Positions 47,193-57,984 of a DNA stretch of 64,000 nucleotides are shown here, one piece after another. The notes under the pieces are model-generated. The model ran no database searches. It was not told where the DNA came from and saw nothing but the letters and a program-made list of their open reading frames with translations. The translations under genes and the position numbers were made by a program. This stretch comes from Allantophomopsis cytisporea (Eukaryota; Ascomycota; Leotiomycetes; Phacidiales; Phacidiaceae): positions 1,240,001 to 1,304,000 of the forward strand of contig CP103036.1 of NCBI GenBank assembly GCA_024752435.1. Direction: 5' to 3'. The stretch's first letter is position 1. Each line of letters opens with the position of its first letter.

Positions 47193-48612
47193 TTATTGTC
47201 TCGCCTCCAAAACAGCTCTCTCCAAGGCCGGCAATCTAAGTGCAGCAACCCTGGACCCAACCATCTCTCCCAGAAAATCAATCAAATCTTGCTTCCTCTG
47301 TCCCTCCCCGCTCGACGTACCGTTTGTTAGCATCGTAGCGTCCTCCTCACTCAAACTTCTAATCGCCTTGATAAGGGCACCAAGAATCATATTCACACCA
47401 ACAGTGTTCGCTTCTCCCCCTTCGTTGAGCGCCTTGGTCAAGACTGTCTCGTAGACCTTCAGATTTGGAAGAACCACAGCACGAATTGTCTCCGGGCCTC
47501 CAACAGCTGCGAGACCGCTGATAGCACCAAAGTGAGTACCGAGAGGCTTCGTCGGATCAAGAAAGTGTTTAAGACATGTACGTGCCAGTCTTGGCCGGAG
47601 TTGTTGACTCGACTTGGCATATTTTCTTGCAATAAGCCCAACTAGTGATGCTGCGAGTTCGCGAAGCTGGTACTGGGTTTGCAAGCCGCTGTCGTCAGAA
47701 CCCAGTCGTCGTCCAATCAAACACGTCAGTACTGGAGGAATGAGAGAGGAAACATATGGGTCGATGTAAAGTGTTTCGTTGTCGATCATGGCAGCCATAA
47801 GGTCGAGCATCTGCCGAAGAACAAAAGTATCCTTCAGACTATGTGTAACTTTGTCTGCGATAAATTGGACAAAGTATGGGATAAGTTGATGAAGACCAGG
47901 ATCCTTGCGAACACTGGCAAATGCTGCCTCGCGAAGTCGGATAACCTCCTCATCTGTATCCGGATCCAGTATAGCCCCGCGAATCTTGTCGAAGTACAGA
48001 ATGAGTTCTTTCGAAACGACGTGCTTAACCTGTGGCTTGAAAGTGACATTATCGTTTCCAGAGAGGGCAGCAAGGGCAGGATTGGCATTGGGCCCTTTAG
48101 GTAAGAGCTCCTTGTTCGATGTCTCGGTAGTCGTAGGGTTTTGTGGTATCTGAGGTTGGACACCCTCAACTGCAAGCCAATGCGCTATAAAGAGTTAGCA
48201 GAATATGGAAACATGATGATGCGTTCTTACCTGTGAGGGTCATATCCCTAGGGACCTTAGGTAGAGGAGCATTGATCAATTTCTCAAAATCGACCTCTTC
48301 ATCTTCAATATAAAATAGCGGCTGCCCCGGTCCAAGAGAAGCTTCACCAAATCGCAACGGTCGAGTTGATTCGTAGCCGTATAATGGCTCAACATCCAAC
48401 ACCTTTAGTGCCTGTGAGATGTCTTGTGTACCCAACACTGTCCGCTTTCCGGCCTGCATGAACCTGAGAGCCTCGATAATGACCTGACCAAGTCGGAATT
48501 CCACCTCTTGTGATAAAGCTCTGACGGCATCTTCGTTCAGCGCAGAGATCCCTACAGATTCAGCGACATCTCTCACATTGTCTGTGTTCCAGAGGAGCTT
48601 TGGTTCAGACAT
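47193..48612 (-). CDS. TAF6: Transcription initiation factor TFIID subunit 6
   Basis: Exons in transcription order are 48612-48231 and 48184-47193 (457 residues). The N-terminal 70 residues are the histone fold (SVGISALNEDAVRALSQEVE..., then AGKRTVLGTQDISQAL). Then comes the linker with PLYGYES, which is conserved in TAF6. The C-terminal half is the HEAT-like TAF6C domain (KHVVSKELILYFDKIRGAIL..., then PYFVQFIADKV). TAF6 pairs with TAF9 in TFIID (and, in yeast, SAGA) at core promoters. ATG 48612 is the first in frame (MSEPKLLWN). It is convergent with SDHC and divergent from CDC8, with about 500 nt shared upstream. Confidence 0.95.
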
Positions 48613-49110
48613 CTCGACGTGAGTAGATGGCAAATGTGAAGATCACAAAATAAAAATATCACTCTCCCGATTCGAATGACCGTAGAGCAGAAATCGTGTG
48701 CCAAAGCGTAGCAGTAGGTTTGTGACGAGACGAGGCTGTCGCAATAGAATCGTTGAAGAATGATCGACGGTGATGCTGTTTGTAAGCACGTTGGACGAAT
48801 TCTCGCAGGCAGAATCGCACGCGCTTCCCATACGCGATATGGAAGTAAGTGACACTTTTCGCTCTTCTGCGACGTTGACAGTAGAGTCTGTGGTGAGGAT
48901 GAGAACAGTGATTGTGGGTTGTTCCACGGTTAAGCTTCCAACAGAAGGCTATGGCCTCATAAGGCTGAAAGCTTAATCACAGTCAACGCGCTACCTATGA
49001 TGCACGTCGCGTCACCCCAGGATTCTGCGTAAATTTTTTGAGCTTGCAGAAAGGACTTCTCGCGGCTTGAATTACGACCTCGCTCAATAGATCATAAATC
49101 GCTAAAAGTC
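48613..49110. promoter_or_regulatory. Divergent promoter region, TAF6 / CDC8
   Basis: 498 nt between two divergent housekeeping start codons. No TATA box near either start and no defined operator motif was recognised. Confidence 0.5.
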
Positions 49111-49857
49111 ATGTCAAAATTAAATGGCGAATCAGCAATCATGGGAACCGATGGCATACCCCCTTCCAATCCTCGTGGAGTCTTCATAGTAGTTGAAGGG
49201 CTTGATCGCGCCGGCAAGACAACTCAAGTACAGAGAATCAATCATATGCTCACCGATCGCGGAATACCTGTACGGAATATTCGTTTTCCAGATCGTACAA
49301 CTGTTATTGGACAAATGATCGATTCCTATCTACGAGGCACTGCAGAAACCTCCGACCACGTGATACACCTTCTGTTCTCTGCGAATCGTTGGGAAGCAGC
49401 AAAATCTATTGAGGATAGCTTGAAATCCGGGACTTCAGTAGTGGTGGATAGATACTACTACAGTGGGATTGTATATAGTGCAGCCAAAGGACGAGAAGAT
49501 TTGGATTTGCAGTGGGCAAGAGAGCCAGAAGTGGGCCTGCCTAGGCCTGATCTAACAGTATTCTTGGATATCGCGCCGAATGTTGCGGAGAAGAGAGGCG
49601 GTTTCGGAGAGGAGAGATATGAAACCAAGGAGATGCAGAGGAGGGTGAGAGAGCTGTTTTATGCATTGATTACTGAGGAAGGCAACGAAAAGGATGACAT
49701 GAAGGTTATCGACGCCGGAAGAGATGTGGATACAGTTACGAGCGAGATAGAGAATGTGGTGATGCAAGCAGTATCGGAGGTCCGCAATGGCAAGTATGGC
49801 AAGGAAGTGAGAAAGGTTGAAAAGTGGAATACTGCGATGAAAGTAGAATTATCTTGA
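49111..49857 (+). CDS. CDC8: Thymidylate kinase (dTMP kinase)
   Basis: Single exon of 248 residues. It phosphorylates dTMP to dTDP with ATP for DNA synthesis. The P-loop is EGLDRAGKTT (residues 30-39); the RFPDRTT segment, the VVVDRYYYSG motif (DRY at 113-115) and the DLTVFLDI strand followed by a lid (KRGGFGEERYE) are typical of eukaryotic TMP kinase. An N-terminal extension of about 20 residues precedes the core. A second in-frame Met (residue 11, 49141) could also be a start. The C-terminal extension is Lys-rich. Confidence 0.95.
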   Translation: MSKLNGESAIMGTDGIPPSNPRGVFIVVEGLDRAGKTTQVQRINHMLTDRGIPVRNIRFPDRTTVIGQMIDSYLRGTAETSDHVIHLLFSANRWEAAKSIEDSLKSGTSVVVDRYYYSGIVYSAAKGREDLDLQWAREPEVGLPRPDLTVFLDIAPNVAEKRGGFGEERYETKEMQRRVRELFYALITEEGNEKDDMKVIDAGRDVDTVTSEIENVVMQAVSEVRNGKYGKEVRKVEKWNTAMKVELS

Positions 49858-50066
49858 TTCACATAGAACAGAGGATACCCATTTGCATCTCATTATTCAT
49901 TCCACATTTGGATTCCTGTAGAAGCCAAATAAGTAACACTTTGCGAGCATCGCAAATAAAGAACGCCACTAACTTCTTGACTATTTAATATCAATATGAA
50001 GACCATGTTAGGAAGTGTTTCTGCATGTATAATCTACACGCATGTCCCATAAGAGTGTTGAATTCC

Positions 50067-50099
<33 letters not shown>

Positions 50100-50365
50100 T
50101 AAAAAATAACCAGAACGCAACATGGTACGTCAGACCCTATTGAAGATAAAACCAGAAAGAAATTGGTGCAACTAACGCAGACCTAAAACTTGATGCAAAC
50201 GATCAATGGCGTTAAGACCAAATGAACGCCATATCCCACCTGGTGTTGAAAACCATCCATATTGTTGAACTTCCCAAACTCCTTGCAATGCCATGCATAC
50301 AGTTGAATGCTCAGATACCTCTCCCATATGCTACCCAAGATATGCCATATGCTTCATGTATGTTT
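49858..50365. other. Convergent 3' intergenic region with poly-A tract
   Basis: 508 nt between the 3' ends of CDC8 and GTP cyclohydrolase I. Apart from the A29 tract (listed separately) and AT-rich UTR-like sequence, nothing is seen. Confidence 0.6.
50067..50095. repeat. Poly-A tract, 29 A
   Basis: An uninterrupted run of 29 adenines followed by TATATAAAAAAT, directly visible, in the convergent intergenic space. Confidence 0.95.
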
Positions 50366-51393
50366 CTATCTTTTGTTCAAGCCAACAAGACTGAAAAACT
50401 CGTTTCTCGTCTTCTCCTTCGACTCAATACATCCTAGTACACAGCTCGTAATAGTGCTAGATGTCGTCTTTTCAACTCCTCGCATAACCATGCACAAATG
50501 ACTCGATTCCATCACAACAGCGACTCCTTGTGGGTTCAAAATTTCCATAACAGCATGCGCAACGTCCTTGGTCAAGCGTTCTTGAATCTGAAGTCTGCGT
50601 GAGAACATGTCTGCGATACGTGGTAGCTTAGAAAGGCCGATAACAGCGGAATTTGGAATATAGCCAATGTGCATCTTTTTTTGAATCAGTATTTATCTTG
50701 ACTGTCCGGGAATAGGATTTGACTACCTTGCCAACAAATGGAACCATGTGGTGCTCGCACATGGAGAAGACTTCAATGTCCTTCACAATGACCAACTCGT
50801 TATGGCCTTCGTGAAAGACGGCGCCATTGACAATATCTCTGACGTTCTCCTGGTATCCCTTTGTGAAAAATAACATTGCCTTAGCATATCTTTCGGGTGT
50901 ACCCAAAAGTCCTTCTCTTTCCGGGTCTTCACCCAAGCATTCGAGGATAGTTTTGACAGCACCAGAAATTTTCGCGAGGCGCGCAGTGGCTTCTGCAGGT
51001 GATTCTTCAAGTCTTTCACGAGTTCCTTTGCCTAGAGGAATGATTAGTCAAATTGGTGCAGGATATTGCGCATTACGAAAAGTACTCACTGGGCTTGCTG
51101 AGTCCATCGAAATCGATAACTGGACTTGGTGACCTCGTCTGAATCTCTGGTGTCTCCAGTGGAGAGGATTCTGGCTCATCTCTAGGATCTCTTGCAGCTT
51201 TGCTGATGCTGTGTCGCCTTGCCTTTCTATCCTTATGCTTCCTCTTCTTCTTGCTCGATTTCTCATCATCGTCGCCGGATCTTTTCTTTGAGATTCCATT
51301 CAATTGAGTCTCTTCTCTGAATTTGACGTTCTGCTCAGATTTGGCCTTGCTATATTGAGCCATTTCAGCCGATGTATCTTGTGAAGATGCCAT
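50366..51393 (-). CDS. GTP cyclohydrolase I
   Basis: Exons in transcription order are 51393-51090, 51031-50727 and 50674-50366 (305 residues). It catalyses the first step of the folate (and tetrahydrobiopterin) pathway, GTP to 7,8-dihydroneopterin triphosphate. Zinc ligands are Cys193 and His196 in FSMCEHHMVPF and Cys264 in ESSHLCMVMRGV. Conserved KMHIGYIPNSAVIGLSKLPR and the QERLTKDVA helix follow. The first 100 residues are a non-catalytic, very Lys/Arg-rich extension (KKKRKHKDRKARR at about 48-61) that could act as a nuclear signal. The homologue in yeast is FOL2. The start is the only suitable ATG. It is divergent from TAF11. Confidence 0.95.
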
Positions 51394-51880
51394 AATAAAA
51401 ATGTGATGGTAGTAAGATTGTCAGATGTCAGATACAGTCATAAAGCTCGAAGACTGCATAAGACCCCAGTTTTTAACATCCCACTAAAATTGTTCTGCGC
51501 ATGGATCGAGTTGCGGCCGCTGCGGTTCTGGTACTGCGGTCCTGGTACCTTAGTGTCCTCGAGCCACCAGAACGGCAAGTCAGCCTTGTGAGCTTGACGT
51601 CTTCAGCCTCATGATATTTCATAAAGACCTACAGCAATCAATCTACCTATGATCAACTCATAATCGACGCGAGGTGAACAATAAATTCGATCAACACGCT
51701 ATCAAACCAAGTGTACCCGGTCTGTATTTCATCTCGACGTTGAAAATAACTCGGAGTATACCAACACCTCAGTTTACTCCATCGATTTGAGCTTACAAGA
51801 GCGTGTAAACGTTCCTCTTAGTTGACGCGTGCGCCATACTTTCACTACAATTTTCTTTTAACTATTCGACACCCGCTTTG
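51394..51880. promoter_or_regulatory. Divergent promoter region, GTP cyclohydrolase I / TAF11
   Basis: 487 nt between two divergent start codons. A direct CTGCGGT repeat lies in TGCGGTTCTGGTACTGCGG near 51521-51541. No known factor site was identified. Confidence 0.45.
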
Positions 51881-52789
51881 ATGCCAACTATGATTTCCAT
51901 ACCTAAGAAGCGCCGCCAAAATTCAACTACCTCAAACCTCTCATCGGCACATCCTCTGCGACAGACATCGTTTCCACCAGATGGCGCCGATACCCCCAGC
52001 CTCAAATACTCACGGTCTCCTTCTATTGACAATATGTCCCTGTTATCTGCGTCAGCAGCCGGTGGCACAAAACGGAAGCGAGGTCGCAAGCCGAAGAACA
52101 ATGACGACGCAGCATCAGCAGCGGGCGGTCGATCATTGAAGGAGGCATCTACAAAGCCGGAAGCGAGCAGAGGGGCTAGCGTAGATGACGAAGAGGAAGA
52201 GGGCGGAGAAGACATGGCATTGGCAGTCGTTCAGAGGACAAAGGAGATGCAGAGGAAAGAGAATCACGATAGAGCTATGCTTGTTGCAGCGCTTGACAAT
52301 CAACAGATGGGAAGATATGAGATTTGGAGAAGTTCAAAATTGAGCGATTCGGTGGTCAGGAGAGTATGTATCTGCTATCAGTCGAGCGACACCAAAAGGC
52401 TAATTGTCTGACAGCTTGTCAACCAAACGCTATCCCAGTCCGCGCCGGCAAATGTTATCTTGGCGGTCAAGTCAGTAGCGAAGATCTTTGCGGGAGAGAT
52501 CATTGAAAGGGCCAGAAAAATTCAGACACAAGCTTTGGATGCTGCAGGGCAACTCGAGATCGAGGTTCCAGCAGAAGGGGCAGATGTAGAAGCAGAAGAG
52601 AAAATGAAAGTAATCGAGACACGACGCGGACCATTAACTGCTGATCACCTTAGGGAAGCACTGAGGCGATACAAAAAGGAGCGCGAAGGCAATGGGGTTG
52701 GATTGACTGGGTTCTGGCAACTACAGCAACAACACAGTGGAATTGAGCGATTTGGCATCAAACTTGGTGGCAAGAGACTATTGAAATAG
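51881..52789 (+). CDS. TAF11: Transcription initiation factor TFIID subunit 11
   Basis: Exons 51881-52363 and 52415-52789 (285 residues). The N-terminal half is disordered and has a Lys/Arg-rich block (TKRKRGRKPKNN) followed by a Glu/Asp-rich run. The C-terminal part is the TAF11 histone fold: YEIWRSSKLSDSVVRR, then after the intron LVNQTLSQSAPANVILAV, AKIFAGEIIERA and GPLTADHLREALRRYK. TAF11 pairs with TAF13 in TFIID. The 51-nt intron splits the first helix of the fold. Start ATG 51881 is preceded in frame by a TTG only; ATG 51890 could also serve. Confidence 0.94.
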
Positions 52790-53356
52790 ACCATTGGGGT
52801 TATCACGGTTTTCTTTTCAGCATTCATCACGCTCATGGATGGGTACGGCGTTTAGACTTTGATCACGATGATCATAATGAGAACACACCATTTGATGATT
52901 CCAGGTTGCAGGCCTTGCGCTTTCATGCTGCGGCAAGGTTCGGCCCATTTATCATTATCAGCACATGTAAGATGAATGTGTGTGTAAATCGTGACAGTAG
53001 ATCTGATCCAATACCGTCAACAATATCAAATTGAACCTGTTCGTTATATCGATGGATAGCCTATGAGCTTTGAGGCAAAATTTCCACTAGTCTGGTGTCT
53101 CTTGTTTACGACATTGAAGAGTTCCGCCGATTGGTTTCGGAAAAAGACTATCGTGAATAGTTTGCTTGATACTATATTTGGATTTCTCAAGGTCATTACA
53201 CATTCAAATCAGGCTTTCACATCATAGTTTCATATAATGGCTGGGTTATAGAAATCAGGCTCACATGTTCTGCCCATCAATTCTCCACATGATTATGTTG
53301 ATTTTACTACCAAATAGTACGTTCTGTTCCTCCCATAGTAGTAGATAAATATGAAA
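52790..53356. other. Convergent 3' intergenic region
   Basis: 567 nt between the 3' ends of TAF11 (+) and the S9 peptidase (-). I see nothing beyond UTR-like sequence. Confidence 0.6.
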
Positions 53357-55369
53357 TTATGCAATTGATAAATCGGAAAAGGTGTCAGACATTCCAACTG
53401 TACGTTCTATATGGCGTCCCTTCGTTCCTTCAGAAGCATTCTCTTCTTTCGTTTCCATGTCCAAGTTCACATCGACAAATTTCATGACTCTCTTGAGAAT
53501 ATCAATTCGATGATTTCTCTCAGTAATTGAATGTCCCTCACGGGGATACACCACCATTTCAAAAGGTATACTTAACCGCTCGCAACCCCTGCGAAATGCA
53601 ATTGCCTGTGTCAACGGAACTCTCACATCTTGCTCTCCATGCAAGATAAGGATTGGGGTCTTGTTGTCTTTCAGATGCCAGATCGGACTTCCGTGCCTTG
53701 CTTTAGTTGATCTTGCATTGGACGTCCACGGTTCTGCGCCAGCAAGATCGGCTTGAAAGAAAGGCACGTCCGAGGTCATTGTCATCATGTCCCAATCTGT
53801 GACGCCTGCGCCGCATATCACTCCTCGGAATTTGAATTCATCACGTGTATATGATAGGTACGACAGGAACCCACCCTGGGACCAGCCACCTATTACCACT
53901 CTATTTTTGTCTATAAGACCTCGAGACACACCCTCTTTCACTAAAGTGATCACATCAGAGTAGTCATGGACTCCCATGCCACCGCTTGCATCTGCCGCAT
54001 AATCTTCTCCATGTGAACTGCCGCCCCGGTAATTTGGGTACATTAGTGCATATCCTGCTGCTTGAAGAAAGGGTCCACACTGCCAGATCGGACTTCTGAA
54101 CGTAACTGTGGTTCTGGAATAAGGTCCGCCGTGAACAAGAACAACAGTAGGATATGGTGCTGATCTCCTTGGCCTTGAAGGTGTACAAAAGATGCCATCG
54201 AGTTCAGTACCGTCTCTTGCCACTGCATAGAAAGGCTCCGAACTCCCAATGCCTAGCTGCCGTATCGTAGCTCCATGTCTAGACAGTTGGCATATCTTTC
54301 CATCTTGAATAGAATATACGTCTGGTGGATGGCTGGCATCGCTCTTTATCACCGCTAGCACCGGTGTCCCTTCCACAAAAGTCATATCCCAACTTACAAT
54401 CTCGTGCTTCTCACTGTACACTATTGTTTCGCCCAGAATTTGAATTTGGTCGGCCAAACCATGTTGAACTTTCACTGCAATGTTGTCGCCAACTGTTCGT
54501 ATTTCGGTGGCACAGTTGTATTCTCCAAAGGCGCATTTCTCCCAATCTGTCGATTGTATAGACAACTTATAGACGGCGTGGGACGTAGAAGCAGCCTCTG
54601 GAGTCACCCCAGCAATGAAGAAGATATCAGCTCCCGAGTATATGATGTTCTCGGCAAATCCAGGAAATCGACAGATGCTATGAACTTCCTTGGACCTGAT
54701 CTTTATTCGGGAGAAACGGGTGCCATGGTAACCGGCAGAGTCCTCATCGGGAGTCAAAGTATGCATGAACACAATTCTCGTGGAGTCTTCACTCCAAGCC
54801 AATTCAGTTACATGAGTATCTTTTTTGTAAAGTGTCCAGGTCTCTTTGTTAGAGACACGGACCAATCGAAGATGGTTGAAAAGGATGTTTTCTCCATACA
54901 CTTGGGCATCGTCTTTTTCTTCTGCCTTCTTCTTTGCGGAACTGGATTCCTCGTCTGAACTGATGTACGCAATGAATGTGCCGCTAGGGCTCCAAGAGAA
55001 AGTGCTGATCGAACGCTTGTTTTCTTTCTTGGTAATAGGATCAGGATCTCCTCCAGAAAGAGGTAATTGATAGACAGCGTGAGTGTCGAGGCCACCTCTA
55101 TCAGATAGAAAAGCAATCGACTTCCCGTCTGGAGACCATTTAGGGTCTCGGTCTTGACAAGCTCCAGAGGTAAGCTGGCGTGCTGAATTCCATTTGCCTG
55201 TCTGGGCAATCCACAGGTGAGAGATAGCTTGCTTTCCTGTTGCATTCGGGGCCACTGAATAAACGATAGTCTTGCCATCTGGGGATAGTCGAACATGATC
55301 CGGATTCTTGAGGTCGACCAGCATCTCGGGGGTGAGCATACGGACATCCTTATTGATTTGGGACACCAT
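53357..55369 (-). CDS. S9-family serine peptidase (acylaminoacyl/dipeptidyl peptidase type)
   Basis: Single coding exon of 670 residues from ATG 55369. The N-terminal part is a beta-propeller with WD40-like PD40 repeats (HVRLSPDGKTIVYS, DPKWSPDGKSIAFLSDR, FSWSPSGTFIAYIS). The C-terminal alpha/beta-hydrolase domain has the nucleophile Ser497 in GGWSQGGF, Asp581 in HGEQDVRVP and His613 in PREGHSI, plus VLVHGGPYS as the oxyanion loop. This layout fits S9C acylaminoacyl-peptidase or DPP-V-like peptidases. There is no signal peptide, so it is likely cytosolic. The frame is open upstream to 55462, but that stretch has GT-AG intron borders (55462-55403), so it is more likely a 5' UTR intron. Confidence 0.92.
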   Translation of the reverse strand: MVSQINKDVRMLTPEMLVDLKNPDHVRLSPDGKTIVYSVAPNATGKQAISHLWIAQTGKWNSARQLTSGACQDRDPKWSPDGKSIAFLSDRGGLDTHAVYQLPLSGGDPDPITKKENKRSISTFSWSPSGTFIAYISSDEESSSAKKKAEEKDDAQVYGENILFNHLRLVRVSNKETWTLYKKDTHVTELAWSEDSTRIVFMHTLTPDEDSAGYHGTRFSRIKIRSKEVHSICRFPGFAENIIYSGADIFFIAGVTPEAASTSHAVYKLSIQSTDWEKCAFGEYNCATEIRTVGDNIAVKVQHGLADQIQILGETIVYSEKHEIVSWDMTFVEGTPVLAVIKSDASHPPDVYSIQDGKICQLSRHGATIRQLGIGSSEPFYAVARDGTELDGIFCTPSRPRRSAPYPTVVLVHGGPYSRTTVTFRSPIWQCGPFLQAAGYALMYPNYRGGSSHGEDYAADASGGMGVHDYSDVITLVKEGVSRGLIDKNRVVIGGWSQGGFLSYLSYTRDEFKFRGVICGAGVTDWDMMTMTSDVPFFQADLAGAEPWTSNARSTKARHGSPIWHLKDNKTPILILHGEQDVRVPLTQAIAFRRGCERLSIPFEMVVYPREGHSITERNHRIDILKRVMKFVDVNLDMETKEENASEGTKGRHIERTVGMSDTFSDLSIA

Positions 55370-55402
55370 GGCTATAGTGTCTGGAAAAGGCTCCCGAGAT
55401 AG

Positions 55403-55462
55403 CTGTATGAGAGCATTGTTAGCTGAATTGTATTGTAGATCAATTTCTTTAGTGATACTCAC
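55403..55462 (-). other. Probable 5' UTR intron of the S9 peptidase gene
   Basis: On the minus strand the segment begins GTGAGT and ends CTCATACAG, with a GCTAAC branch-like site about 20 nt before its end. It lies 33 nt ahead of ATG 55369, and no ATG is seen in the exon sequence just upstream. Confidence 0.6.
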
Positions 55463-56181
55463 GCCCTGAGTCGCTTCTCAAGATCTCCAACTACAACTCT
55501 GTGGATACAGAAAGACAGTCGTATGCAAAGAGTAAAAATGTGATTGTTTAATATTTGGGAGTTGTGAGACTTGGTTTCACATGATAAAAGGCGTACATCT
55601 GTAGATAGGCGGCAACACACCAGCACACCAGCAGGTATGCATGTCTGCTCATATGCATACCTATCGCACTACTAAGACAGAAATGGATTTATCCCGAGTA
55701 AGTAGTCAGAAATATCAGCCACAGTACCACAGCACCACAGCATTTTAACACCCCGCATCTTGCTCCTCATAATTGGCAACCAATTGGAGTTGTTGAGAGG
55801 TCTCCCAGGCGCTTATATATATTACGACTGGGCAGGAGCATCTATTGCACAATACTTGGCCAAGGTGCATCTACTCACAGCTTTGACTTCTTCGATAGGT
55901 TCACCGGGGACTATAGCCCTTTGTGTCGTTATGATTGCTTGGCTGTCAAGGCTCGGGTGGCTTATAATATGGGGGCCCCATGTCCTCTCGTATATTTGCG
56001 ATCAAGATTCTAGTGTCGCGATGATCTACAACAGGGTTATGAAACCCACATGCCTCAACGAGCTAGCTATCGCTGGCAATTCATGACGAGGGAATCATGA
56101 ATCTCGATATTTCACCTAGCACGCAGAAGGAACAGGTATTATCTGCAGATCGGGTATTTTTATCTCATACTCTGCTAATGT
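55463..56181. other. Intergenic, no gene seen
   Basis: About 0.7 kb between the S9 peptidase start and the 3' end of the P450 pseudogene. A 108-codon ORF at 55760-56086 (+) lacks domain support. Confidence 0.5.
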
Positions 56182-57984
56182 TTATAGTCTGTCTGAAATC
56201 TGTACGACCATCTCATTCAATGGAGTCATCATTGTCGTCGCAGGTGTGATTTCATCAATCTTCGGTACAACCGTTCTGATTTCATCCAACTCGAACCCAA
56301 TGTCGAACCGATCGAGAGTAATTGCAATAAACAAGAAGACTTCTCGCTTCGCCATAGTTCTTCCTGGGCAAAGTGTGCGACCTCCTCCAAATGGTGAGTA
56401 CCACTTTGAACGATGCAAATCAGAATTTTTCAAGAACCTCTTCGCGTCGAATTTTTCTCGATTTTGACCGAAAACGCTTTGGTTCATTAGATATCGATGG
56501 AAGGGCCCAACTACGGTTTCGCCTTTGTGGATTGATATGTTTTCAATTGCGCAGTCTTCTTGTGCTCTACGGACAGCGGAAGCATTGTCGTAAACACGCA
56601 AGGCTTCGAGCCAAGCGGATTCTAGATGTGGGCACTGAGAGCTCAGCCTATTGATATCGATTTCTCCGTCTGGTGTTCGAGCCTGGTCGGTTTCCACACG
56701 CACGGAAGCGAGCAGTTCTCGGTCAGCGATAATATGAGCAAAAGTCCAGAAGCATGCCTTGTTCACATTGTTTATTGCTCTGAGAATTGTCAGTTCCAAA
56801 TACCTAACGATATAAAATTCCCACTCACCCCCAAATGAACATTATCTGACAAACTGCTATCTCGTGCGGATTCAGCCCTAGCATCTCTTTCTCAGCATTG
56901 ACTGTTCTTATCAGCCATGCTACATCCGGTGTTTCTTCGACAGGAAGGGCCACGTATTCCTCAATAGCTTTCACGACTCTCTCTGTCGATCTTTTCATAC
57001 GCTTTGCAAAAAATGCTGGGACTTGATAAGAGACTTTCCAACTTTCTTCTTCGAATTCAATATAGTCTTCGACGACGCTGGGAAACATGTGAATGAATTT
57101 CGGTCCAAAGAATGAGATAAAGCTACTTCGTATCAAAAAGTATCTAGTGAACCTTTGCACCGAGATCATTGTTGGACACAATTTTCTCTGGCGTTCTCTC
57201 GGGGCGCAAAATTCTCTTCACTGAGATCACGCTCTAGAGCACGCTGGAATTTCGTGGTCACTTTTTTCAAGTTAGCTTCAGGATCAATGGAGCAGTATGT
57301 ACCAAACTGCAAGGAATCAATCTACTATCCGCAAGATGCTCCTTAGACAGGAATTGCTCTTGTAACCATTCGCTTTGAAGATGGGCATAACGCTTTTTCA
57401 AAGGATTTTCTGTCAAAAGTAAAGATTGGGGCTTCTGCGACTTGTTCTCTTGACTCATATTTGGAGACTCCCAACATTTTGCTATCGCTGCTTCTGGAAT
57501 ATCAGACGATATGGACACACCACGGACAATTGGATCTAAAGACAATCCTGTTGTGTTTCTCCACATAGTCACTACTTCGTGAGGATTGCTGAGTATCACC
57601 GTCACACTGCCGCCGATCGCAAGTGCAAACGGTACATTCTCTCCGAAATATTTACTACCGTTGGTCAGAAATAATATGAAGACTTTCGCAGATGACAGTA
57701 ATATACATGCCTCGATCTATTACTGCTCTTTAATGCCAGATGAATTCTCATGTGTGGCCTGTAATGGGTTCAGTATACTAGGAGACTGATACGGACAATA
57801 AGCACATACCAACAAATGGAATCGAATATGGTAGAAGCCTGGGCTCTCTCTTCCAGATCATCGGGATGATGGTAAATCTCTATAGTCTCCATACAAAATA
57901 GAGTGATACAATGACTGATGGTAATCTCAATCCGCCTGAAGGGAAAAAATCGACAAGCCTGTGTAGCGCATCATTGACCATCAT
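56182..57984 (-). pseudogene. Cytochrome P450 pseudogene (CYP7/CYP8-like)
   Basis: The C-terminal exon (from about 56780 down to 56182) is intact, with a heme-binding FGGGRTLCPGR and the EALR motif. Upstream exons show further P450 sequence (FALAIGG, then DYIEFEEESWKVSYQVPAFF, and FIWGAINNVNKACFW in the I-helix). The N-terminal frame from ATG 57984 has three in-frame stops in the first 90 or so codons: TAG 57882-57880, TGA 57750-57748 and TAA 57732-57730. Introns 57809-57759 and 57706-57655 are clean and keep one frame across these stops, so they are true nonsense codons. Between about 57330 and 57120 family-like sequence jumps between frames, indicating frameshifts as well. The gene is not functional unless unknown splicing bypasses this. 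The subfamily call is tentative. Confidence 0.8.

Noticed and set aside
55370..55462. N-terminal extension of the S9 peptidase by 31 residues
   Set aside because: The extension has no ATG and its sequence shows good intron borders with a branch-like site, so a 5' UTR intron is the better reading.
57267..57605. Treating the P450 region as several short genes
   Set aside because: The pieces follow each other in order with P450 motifs and shared splice sites, so one broken gene explains them better.
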